Positions 8,345 through 14,588 of a stretch of DNA of 16,355 bases are shown here, piece by piece (the first letter of the stretch is position 1; the number at the start of each line of letters is the position of its first letter). The stretch is taken from the NCBI GenBank assembly GCA_024692105.1, contig JAILMZ010000120.1:1-16355 (forward strand), read 5' to 3'. Under the pieces are notes generated by a model. The model was not told where the DNA came from and did not search any database. It saw nothing but the letters and a program-made list of their open reading frames with translations. The stretch is from Saccharofermentans sp. (lineage in GTDB: Bacteria > Bacillota_A > Clostridia > Saccharofermentanales > Saccharofermentanaceae). Position numbers and translations under genes: made by a program.

Positions 8345-8560
8345 TTAGAATCCCCAAACCGTAAGCTGGGACTCTTTAGTACTAATATTATCTGAAATCT
8401 CTGATACAGACTCATCAACCTTATCAGAAGCATCCTGAGTAGTATTAATATAATCAGCTATACCAATCGCGAAAGCACTAGCCAGAATAACAATGATCGC
8501 AACTACCAATACTACTTCAGTAAGGCTGAATCCTTTTTTACTCTTTGATATCCGCTTCAT
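8345..8560 (-). CDS. Headless short type IV pilin, acidic tail (71 aa)
   Basis: The 71-residue protein has a 10-residue leader (MKRISKSKKG) and a mature chain of 61 residues starting FSLTEVVLVVAIIVILA, with Glu5 and Tyr27 (counted from mature Phe1). There is no beta-sheet head. The tail after residue 26 has eight acidic and two basic residues, and hydrophobic residues at 38, 42, 45, 49 and 56 fit a heptad-like spacing, so it may continue as one long amphipathic helix. It ends in WGF, adding Trp59 and Phe61. AGGAG precedes the ATG, and a strong promoter lies directly upstream. It is first in a transcript with the two larger pilins. It could be a minor partner or alternative subunit of the 69-residue pilin. 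Confidence 0.82.
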   Translation of the reverse strand: MKRISKSKKGFSLTEVVLVVAIIVILASAFAIGIADYINTTQDASDKVDESVSEISDNISTKESQLTVWGF

Positions 8561-8604
8561 AATAATCTCCTATATATAAAGGTAGACTAATTCTTCCTAA
8601 GATA

Positions 8605-8632
8605 ATTATACTTGGTTTTCGATACTTTTCAA
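8605..8632 (-). promoter_or_regulatory. Strong sigma-A-type promoter of the three-pilin operon
   Basis: On the minus strand the -35 TTGAAA (8627-8632) is separated by 16 bases from a perfect -10 TATAAT (8605-8610). The expected start is near 8597, giving a leader of about 37 bases before the ATG at 8560. It lies just after the terminator of the 69-residue pilin gene, so the downstream pilins do not depend on read-through. Confidence 0.75.
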
Positions 8633-8639
8633 GATTAAA

Positions 8640-8654
8640 TTAACAAATTGTTAA
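8640..8654 (-). promoter_or_regulatory. 15-base palindrome next to the -35, possible operator
   Basis: TTAACAA-A-TTGTTAA is a perfect inverted repeat with 7-base arms and a 1-base centre. It ends 8 bases upstream of the -35 of the minor-pilin promoter, between that promoter and the preceding terminator. The position suits an activator or repressor site. AT-rich DNA produces such repeats by chance, so the call is tentative. Confidence 0.4.
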
Positions 8655-8682
8655 GAAAATATTAAAACGTTGTATACAGATG

Positions 8683-8708
8683 AAAAAAGCGGGGGATCGC
8701 TCCCCCGC
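8683..8708 (-). terminator. Strong rho-independent terminator after the 69-aa pilin gene
   Basis: In minus-strand RNA a perfect 8-base-pair GC-rich stem (GCGGGGGA with UCCCCCGC, loop of 4 at 8697-8700) is followed by six U residues (8683-8688). It lies 25 bases past the stop at 8734 and separates the abundant-pilin transcript from the next promoter. Confidence 0.93.
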
Positions 8709-8733
8709 TCAGCAATTAGCTTTAAGCCTCGTA

Positions 8734-8943
8734 TTAGAGTCCGCCAACCTTGCCAGAGATGATGCTGGCGATGCTGTTTGTAGAGTTGTTGTGAGCTGTA
8801 ATCGAAGAAGCTGCCTTGTTAGCTGCGTTGAGGTATGTACCGATACCGAGGAGCAGAACTGCTGCGAGGATAACGATAATAGCGATTACGAGAACCATCT
8901 CTACGAGTGTGAAACCCTTCTTTGACTTCTGAATCTTCTTCAT
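8734..8943 (-). CDS. pilA: Probable major type IV pilin, headless (69 aa)
   Basis: The 69-residue prepilin has a 10-residue basic leader (MKKIQKSKKG) and a mature chain of only 59 residues starting FTLVEMVLVIAIIVILAAVL, with Glu5 for assembly and Tyr27. The rest is a short tail rich in Ala, Ser and Asn, with Lys33, His41 and Lys55 and no acidic residue after Glu5. The usual pilin is 140-170 residues with a beta-sheet head; that head is absent. The size recalls Geobacter PilA-N (about 61 residues mature), but here the only aromatics are Phe1 and Tyr27. Its own promoter, a TAGGAGGA ribosome site and a perfect terminator form a single-gene unit right after pilO, which suggests high expression and hence the major subunit. 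That role is inferred, not shown. Confidence 0.85.
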   Translation of the reverse strand: MKKIQKSKKGFTLVEMVLVIAIIVILAAVLLLGIGTYLNAANKAASSITAHNNSTNSIASIISGKVGGL

Positions 8944-8984
8944 TTCAATTTCCTCCTATAGGATTAATTTGAGTTTGTACTTGA

Positions 8985-9012
8985 AGTATAACACCTGTTT
9001 TGCAAAATGCAA
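8985..9012 (-). promoter_or_regulatory. Promoter of the 69-aa pilin gene
   Basis: On the minus strand the -35 TTGCAT (9007-9012) lies 16 bases from the -10 TATACT (8985-8990), which is preceded by TGT, an extended -10. The expected leader is about 35 bases and contains the AGGAGG site. It is in the 116-base gap after pilO; the gap has U-rich runs but no convincing hairpin, so read-through from the assembly genes may add to expression. Confidence 0.7.
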
Positions 9013-9059
9013 TACTTTTTTCAAATTTTTTCAATTTTTTGCCACATTTTATTTTTTGC

Positions 9060-10088
9060 TTATTCTTCTGCCGGCTCCTCTGCCGGCTCCTCTGCCGGCT
9101 CTTCGCCAGCAGGGTTAACACCGGAAGCAGAAGCTGATCCAGGCTCAATACCAGTGATTCCTGTAAGGCCTTCTTCACCGCTAACCTTAATAGTATAAGC
9201 AGCGTTAGCCCAATAAGCAGCAAACGGTCTGTCGATGAAATTGTATACATCAGGATCAGGATTCTCAATACCGAACCAGAGGCTGTTAGGATCTGTAACA
9301 ATGTAAGGGAAGCCAATGAAGCCGCCGTCACAATTGACATTCTTGTCGCCCTGCCAGTATGTGTAAGCATCCGTGCTTGTATCTTCAGATACGCGGTTAG
9401 CAAGGTTAGTGCCATAGAAATCAATGCTTGCATTGAGTAACATGAAACCTGCTGTACCCACTACAGATACATTGTTGATCTTAATGCAATCCGGGTTATC
9501 CTCGGAAATCTTCTTCAGTGCAGTAATGAATTCATCATAACCGACGATGGGACCTGCAAAGCTGTTGTCCTGCAGTTCATAGAGTGCAGAAATGATAGCG
9601 CCTGCATCATCACCTGTCTGGTCAGGATTCAGATTGTACTGAGTCGTAATATAACCGTCAGTTGTAGAGTATGTAATTGTTACTCTGAGGCACTGGAGTG
9701 TATCAGGTGCCGTTGTTCCATCGGGATATGTTACAGGATTGCAAGCTATGTCTTCACATGTGATCATTGAAAGATAAGGCATTCCGCAATCTTCCATGGT
9801 CTTCATGACATACTGCTCGATGCACTCGGAATCAAGTCTGTCGATGAATGATAACTCTTTTTCTTCAATATAAGAATTAAGAGTATCGATCTCGTCTGCT
9901 GTTGCATCGATATCCAGTTTCAACTGATCAAGATAAGCCTTTCTTGCAGTAAGCTGATCAAGCTGAACTTTATACTCATCATACTGATTGTTGAGGTTTC
10001 TTATTCCTAAGAAATAACCACCAACGATGATCAATAACAGAAGGATTACGTAAATGAACGCCTTCTCACGTACTGATAAATTACCCAT
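9060..10088 (-). CDS. pilO: PilO-like type IV pilus inner-membrane complex protein
   Basis: The 342-residue protein has a short cytoplasmic N-terminus, one transmembrane segment (about 10-27), a probable coiled coil (about 31-75, heptads with many Leu, Asp and Lys), and a large outer domain. That is the architecture of PilO/GspM, which pairs with PilN and links the cytoplasmic PilM to the growing pilus. It is longer than the usual PilO of about 200 residues, with an extended C-terminal part ending in an acidic EEPA-type repeat (last 15 residues). Little sequence identity is obvious, so the name rests on architecture and on its place after pilM and pilN (15-base gap). AGGAGG precedes the ATG by about 8 bases. 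It may be the last gene of the assembly transcript. Confidence 0.75.
   Translation of the reverse strand: MGNLSVREKAFIYVILLLLIIVGGYFLGIRNLNNQYDEYKVQLDQLTARKAYLDQLKLDIDATADEIDTLNSYIEEKELSFIDRLDSECIEQYVMKTMEDCGMPYLSMITCEDIACNPVTYPDGTTAPDTLQCLRVTITYSTTDGYITTQYNLNPDQTGDDAGAIISALYELQDNSFAGPIVGYDEFITALKKISEDNPDCIKINNVSVVGTAGFMLLNASIDFYGTNLANRVSEDTSTDAYTYWQGDKNVNCDGGFIGFPYIVTDPNSLWFGIENPDPDVYNFIDRPFAAYWANAAYTIKVSGEEGLTGITGIEPGSASASGVNPAGEEPAEEPAEEPAEE
9064..9111. repeat. 12-base tandem repeat coding the PilO EEPA tail
   Basis: Units of TCCTCTGCCGGC (plus strand) occur at 9076-9087 and 9088-9099, with a one-base variant at 9064-9075 and a decayed copy at 9100-9111. On the minus strand they encode repeated Glu-Glu-Pro-Ala at the very C-terminus of PilO. 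Copy number could change by replication slippage without shifting the frame. Confidence 0.85.
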
Positions 10089-10103
10089 TATATATCCTCC
10101 TAA

Positions 10104-11051
10104 TTACTGAGCTTCTTCAGTTGAAGCGTCTGCTGAAGCAGCCTCAACCGCTGTGTAGTACAGAGCAATATCAATATTATCGTTAGCAACACCTGATATA
10201 GCATCAGCGCTAAGGATATTGTTGAATGTCTCTTCACCAACGCCAACACCATTTACAGTAATTGATGCGAGTGTGTAATCAACACCGCCGGCACTGTAAG
10301 AAGAAATGCCCTCGATAGTATATGTGGAACCTGCATCATACTTGGTTGTCTCAATACCGCTGATGCTTGCTACAGTCTCGCCCGTTGCGATTCTGGAGAC
10401 TGAAACATATACATCACTTACGAGTGAACCGGTAATTAAGAAATTGTAATAGTTGTTGATTCCGTTAACTACGTTCTCACCCGGGAAGAATTCTTCAACT
10501 GTTCCAACGTCAGAAGCAACTACACGAGTAATGCTAATGTTGGGCTTAGCTTTGAATACATCAGTCTCGTTAAGCATGTTAACAATATCAACGGGGCTGT
10601 AGTATGAGAAAGAATAACCCTCCATAGCGAGTGTTGTTCCTGTTATGTTGTACTGAACAAGATATGAATCGCTGGGGATATTCTCACCGATTACATCAGG
10701 CAGATCCATCGGAACAGCAAGTGTCTCGTCAACAGTCTTTCTCATCTGGCAAAGAGCATAGAAGTAATTGTTCTTCTCTTTGAGTGTCTCTGCGAGAACA
10801 GAAGCCTGTGTCTCAAGGTTTGCATAGTCAGGACTTGCAAGTTCAGTCTCAAGAGCAGTAATCTGACCCTTGATAACGGCATTCCTTACAACACCGATTA
10901 CGATGAAAATAAGGATGACACCTACAACGGCAGCACCAAAAAGGATTGCGTAAGTAAGAAGGCGAGCTGCCTTAGCTGCAGAAGCTGTGAACTCCTCAAA
11001 GAAGTTCATATCCTTCTTCACTATGATTTTTTTGTTAGCATTATTAGCCAT
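10104..11051 (-). CDS. pilN: PilN-like type IV pilus inner-membrane complex protein
   Basis: The 315-residue protein has a basic cytoplasmic N-terminus, one transmembrane segment (about 34-56), a short coiled coil (about 58-95) and a large extracytoplasmic domain. PilN proteins expose an N-terminal INLLP-like peptide that binds PilM; here KKDMNFFEEF (12-21) is in the matching place and is a plausible counterpart. The domain around 125-180 (NITGTTLAMEGYSFSYYSPVD onward) may correspond to the PilN ferredoxin-like fold. At 315 residues it is longer than the usual 180-200, with an extra C-terminal region and a low-complexity Ala/Glu end. It lies 15 bases after pilM and 15 before pilO. The name rests on order and architecture more than on identity. 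Confidence 0.78.
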   Translation of the reverse strand: MANNANKKIIVKKDMNFFEEFTASAAKAARLLTYAILFGAAVVGVILIFIVIGVVRNAVIKGQITALETELASPDYANLETQASVLAETLKEKNNYFYALCQMRKTVDETLAVPMDLPDVIGENIPSDSYLVQYNITGTTLAMEGYSFSYYSPVDIVNMLNETDVFKAKPNISITRVVASDVGTVEEFFPGENVVNGINNYYNFLITGSLVSDVYVSVSRIATGETVASISGIETTKYDAGSTYTIEGISSYSAGGVDYTLASITVNGVGVGEETFNNILSADAISGVANDNIDIALYYTAVEAASADASTEEAQ

Positions 11052-11066
11052 TTATAAACTCCCTCC

Positions 11067-12176
11067 TTAGTCTTCGCGAATCAGTGCGCCGCAGCAGTTG
11101 ACGAACTGCGGAAGCTCGAAATCTCTAGGACCAGTGACAGAACTGAGTGACTTGAGGATTTCAACCTGTGTTCCAAGCTGTCTTGAAAGTTCCTTATCGA
11201 TCTTCTTATATCCTGCACCTGAACCATAAAGGAAGCATGTGCTGATAGAATCGATACGATACTTGGAGATAGAGAACTGAGCTGTACGGGATACAGCATC
11301 AACAAGGCTCTTAAAGTACGCATTAACAGCGGACTGAAGAGCAGGAGTCTCAGCAACTGTCTCGTTCCAAACATCGATATCTTCAACCGGAACGCTGACA
11401 TCAGCATCAGAAGTAGTGATGTTGAGACGTCTTGCGAGTGAAGACTGCTGCTGGCTGCCCTGAACCTTCTTGATGGAGTCAGCAACCTGTCTGATGTTGG
11501 AGTGTCCGAACTGAAGTCTTCTGGACAGTACCGGGAAACCGTGATCAAGAACAGTAACTGTTGTTGTTCTGCTTGAAAGCTCGATAAGAAGCAGTGTCGA
11601 CTGAACGATGCTTACGTTTCCGTTGATAATGCCGGAAGAGAAGAGTTTCCTTACTGCGTTAGGGTTAACATCAAGCGATACGGGAGTAAGATCCAAGTTC
11701 TTAAGGAACTCTCTATATTCCTTAATAACATCTGTAGGAACTGCAGTAGCTCTTACCTTGAGCTTGTCTGCATTTGTCTCCTCATCGATAGCTGTTCCGT
11801 AAACAATGTAGTCAATGGAAAGCTCTCTGTTTGAACCCTGGCCCATGACTTCGTACTTGACCATATCCTTGAGCTGATCCTTCTTTACGATAGGGAGCTC
11901 GAGGTCTCTGGTGTGAACAAATGCTCCTTCAGTTGTGAGGATGCAGGACTTGTTCCTGATGTCGAGTCTTGCCATTGCGTGCTTAACAGCCATTACGATA
12001 CCGAAGGAATCTGCAATCGCACCGTCGTTGATGGCATCAGACTCAAGCGGGATGATGCCTACTTTATCAATTGATATCGAACGATTCTTCGCATTGTATC
12101 TTCCGACAGCAACCTTGAGGTCGGAGCTGGAACAATCCAGAACCAGTTCGGTTTCATTTTTACCAAATAAATCCAT
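11067..12176 (-). CDS. pilM: PilM, actin-like ATPase of the type IV pilus
   Basis: The 369-residue protein has the ASKHA-type start TELVLDCSSSDLKVAVGRY (9-27), and LTTEGAFVHTRDLELPIVKKDQLKDMVKYE (about 80-109), which is the typical PilM region just after the first subdomain. The length fits PilM (about 350). PilM sits on the cytoplasmic side of the membrane, binds ATP and the N-terminal peptide of PilN, and connects the motor ATPases to the PilN-PilO complex. A good ribosome site (AAAGGAGA) is about 8 bases before the ATG. The gene begins 24 bases after pilC. Confidence 0.88.
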   Translation of the reverse strand: MDLFGKNETELVLDCSSSDLKVAVGRYNAKNRSISIDKVGIIPLESDAINDGAIADSFGIVMAVKHAMARLDIRNKSCILTTEGAFVHTRDLELPIVKKDQLKDMVKYEVMGQGSNRELSIDYIVYGTAIDEETNADKLKVRATAVPTDVIKEYREFLKNLDLTPVSLDVNPNAVRKLFSSGIINGNVSIVQSTLLLIELSSRTTTVTVLDHGFPVLSRRLQFGHSNIRQVADSIKKVQGSQQQSSLARRLNITTSDADVSVPVEDIDVWNETVAETPALQSAVNAYFKSLVDAVSRTAQFSISKYRIDSISTCFLYGSGAGYKKIDKELSRQLGTQVEILKSLSSVTGPRDFELPQFVNCCGALIRED

Positions 12177-12200
12177 TAAATATCTCCTTTCATTACCTGA

Positions 12201-13409
12201 TTACAGGATCCACTGCGCCATCGTAAGGATAGGCATACCGATACCGCCGACGACAAGACCTACGATGATAGCCATGATGATGATCATACAAGGCTCCAAT
12301 GCTGCGGTCATCTTCTGTGTAGCTGCATCTGCCTCATCTTCGAAGTAGTCAGCTGCCTTCTCAAGAATCTGGTCAAGAGTACCTGACTCCTCACCGATCG
12401 AGACCATAGCGTAGATCATCGGAGGGAATTCGGTAATTCCCCTTATCGACTTTGACAGAGAAGCACCTTTACGGATCTCTGTACGAGCTTCAGCGAGCTT
12501 CTTCTCAAGGATAACGTTATCCAGAGACTTCTCCGTAATCTCAACAGCCTGCAGGACGGAGATTCCGCTTCGCAGAAGTGTTGATACCGTTCTTGTGAAT
12601 CTCGCAGATGCGTTCATCTTGGTAGCTTTACCGACTACAGGGAGCTTAAGCATCAGCTTAGACCATGTCTCGGCACCCTTTTCAGAGCCTCTCCAAGCCT
12701 TGAAACCAAATACAATTGCGAGAACCACAAGCAAATAGATATACCAATAACCGGTAATCGAATTCGAGATGACGATAAGAGCCTTGGTAAGACCAGGGAG
12801 CTCACCGCCGAGTCCGACGATCGTCTCCTCGATGCTAGGAACCAGGAAGGTCAAGAGACCGATACTGATAGCAGCCGTAAGACCTGCAAGGATCTTAGGA
12901 TAGACCATTGCAGAAGAGATCTTGTTCTTGAGTTTTGAATCCTTCTGAAAGTGCTCAGCGAGTCTTTCCATAACTTCATCAAGACGACCTGATTCCTCAC
13001 CTGCGGAGATCATACTGATGAAAATGTTCGGAACGACGCCCTTCTGTTCCCTAAATGCTTCTGACAAAGAACGACCGCTCTGAACTGCTTCGTATATTTC
13101 ACCGATGCATTTCTTCGCCTTCTTGGACTCAACCTGCTGATAGAGCATGTCGAGTGCCCTTACTACCGTGATACCTGCTGAAAGCAATGAAGCCAGCTGT
13201 CTTGAGATCAGAACGAGGTCCTTCGTATTCAGTTTGGTACTGCCGATCTCCATACCGGCAAGTCCCGGACCTTTATCAAGAGTCAAAGAAGATACAAATT
13301 TACCGTCAGCTTTAAGTTTTCTTGTAGCTTCGCCGATAGATTGAGCTTCTACAACGCCTTCGGTTGTCTTACCGTTGGCATCGACTACTTGATATCTGAA
13401 ATTAGCCAT
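12201..13409 (-). CDS. pilC: PilC, type II secretion F family platform protein
   Basis: The 402-residue protein has the standard PilC/GspF layout. An N-terminal domain (FRYQVVDANGKTTEGVVEA, 4-22) is followed by two T2SSF repeats (about 66-190 and 269-392), each carrying a G-E-E-S-G turn (137-141 and 339-343). Hydrophobic segments lie at about 171-190, 208-235 and 374-398. It forms the inner-membrane platform on which PilB and PilT act to insert or remove pilins. The length is the family norm. AGGAGGAGG precedes the ATG, and there is a 49-base gap after pilT. Confidence 0.95.
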   Translation of the reverse strand: MANFRYQVVDANGKTTEGVVEAQSIGEATRKLKADGKFVSSLTLDKGPGLAGMEIGSTKLNTKDLVLISRQLASLLSAGITVVRALDMLYQQVESKKAKKCIGEIYEAVQSGRSLSEAFREQKGVVPNIFISMISAGEESGRLDEVMERLAEHFQKDSKLKNKISSAMVYPKILAGLTAAISIGLLTFLVPSIEETIVGLGGELPGLTKALIVISNSITGYWYIYLLVVLAIVFGFKAWRGSEKGAETWSKLMLKLPVVGKATKMNASARFTRTVSTLLRSGISVLQAVEITEKSLDNVILEKKLAEARTEIRKGASLSKSIRGITEFPPMIYAMVSIGEESGTLDQILEKAADYFEDEADAATQKMTAALEPCMIIIMAIIVGLVVGGIGMPILTMAQWIL

Positions 13410-13458
13410 ATTGTTTTCCTCCTCCTTAAAATTTTAAACAATAATGAATTCGCCAATA

Positions 13459-14571
13459 TCAAGCAAACTCGAGGTCTCCAAACAACGGGCTCTGAGACTG
13501 GCCGGCATTATTCAGGAATCTCTTGAAATCCTCCTGGACACGGCATCTCTGCATGCCAGTATCTCTGGATATGATCTTTCTCTTTACAAGCTCTGCGAGG
13601 TAGAAATCGAGAGGACACATACCCTGCTGCAGTGATGTGGCAATAGAACTGTCGATCTGATATGTCTTACCTTCACGGATGTTATTTCTGATAGCGTCAT
13701 TACAGATCATGATCTCGAAAGCAGCACAGCGGCCTCCTCCGATCCTCTGAACGAGCGTCTGGCAGATAACTGCAACGAGAACGGTCGAAAGCTGGACTCT
13801 GATCTGATCCTGCTGATAAGGCGGGAATGCGTCGATAATACGGTTGACTGTATCTGAAGCAGATGATGTGTGGAGTGTTGAGAGAACGAGGTGGCCCGTC
13901 TCGGCTGCTGTTACCGCGGTACTGATAGTATCGAGGTCACGCATCTCTCCGACGAGGATGATATCCGGGTCTTCACGGAGAGCAGCTCTGAGTGCGTTAG
14001 CGAACGAAAGTGTATCCTCGTGGATTTCTCTCTGGTTGATCATTGCTTCGCCGTGCATGTGGAGATACTCGATAGGCTCCTCAAGTGTCAGGATGTGGCA
14101 CTTCTTGTTATTGTTAACATGGCCCATCATAGCTGCGAGAGTTGTTGACTTACCGGAACCCGTAGGACCTGTAACGAGGATAAGTCCTCTAGGACGCATA
14201 ACGAATTCCTTGAAAATGTTAGGAAGTCCAAGCTGTTCGCATGTAGGAATCTCATTTGTGATGGTTCTTGCAGCAAGAGCATATGTGCCTCTCTGCTTAT
14301 AAACATTACATCTGAAACGGCTGTAATCCTCGACGACGTATGAGAAGTCGATCTCACCACGCTCGTTGAGATACTGCTGTCTTGACTTATCGATCATTGA
14401 CTTGCAGAGATACTCTGTATCTGCAGCAGTGAGCGGTGTCTTGCCCATAGGCAACAACATACCGTCGACACGAACCATCGGCGGGAGTCCGACAGTAATG
14501 TGGGTATCCGAAGCACCCATCTTTACTGCTTCTGACAAAATCGCCTCAATTGATAAACTAAACTCTTCCAC
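13459..14571 (-). CDS. pilT: PilT, type IV pilus retraction ATPase
   Basis: The 370-residue hexameric ATPase powers pilus retraction. Seen: N-terminal GASDTHITVGLPPMVRVDG (19-37), Walker A GPTGSGKST (135-143), Asp box LEEPIEYLH (163-171), Walker B DPDIILVGEMRD (201-212), His box GHLVLSTLHT (226-235), and AIRNNIRE (293-300), the PilT signature whose usual form is AIRNLIRE and which is needed for retraction. It is about 20 residues longer than typical PilT at the C-terminus. The start is a GTG, set by AAGGAGG about 9 bases upstream. It follows pilB by 17 bases. Having both motors implies a dynamic, retractable pilus rather than a static secretion pseudopilus. Confidence 0.95.
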   Translation of the reverse strand: MEEFSLSIEAILSEAVKMGASDTHITVGLPPMVRVDGMLLPMGKTPLTAADTEYLCKSMIDKSRQQYLNERGEIDFSYVVEDYSRFRCNVYKQRGTYALAARTITNEIPTCEQLGLPNIFKEFVMRPRGLILVTGPTGSGKSTTLAAMMGHVNNNKKCHILTLEEPIEYLHMHGEAMINQREIHEDTLSFANALRAALREDPDIILVGEMRDLDTISTAVTAAETGHLVLSTLHTSSASDTVNRIIDAFPPYQQDQIRVQLSTVLVAVICQTLVQRIGGGRCAAFEIMICNDAIRNNIREGKTYQIDSSIATSLQQGMCPLDFYLAELVKRKIISRDTGMQRCRVQEDFKRFLNNAGQSQSPLFGDLEFA

Positions 14572-14588
14572 GCTATATAACCTCCTTA

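Noticed and set aside
8944..9059. Cyclic-di-GMP riboswitch before the major pilin, as known before pilA1 in C. difficile
   Set aside because: The leader after the promoter is only about 35 bases, and no GEMM-type conserved segments are present there, in the minor-pilin leader, or in the 102 bases visible upstream of pilB.
9064..9111. Short direct repeats as a possible CRISPR array
   Set aside because: The units are 12 bases with no spacers and encode the in-frame tail of PilO.
8945..9433. Second minus-strand frame of 162 codons overlapping the end of pilO
   Set aside because: It is an out-of-frame reading of pilO and its 12-base repeat (giving the RQRS-type repeats), with no ribosome site of its own. 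The pilO frame has the coherent architecture.
11081..11548. 155-codon minus-strand frame inside pilM
   Set aside because: It is a shifted-frame shadow of pilM with Ser/Arg/Leu-rich composition and no features.
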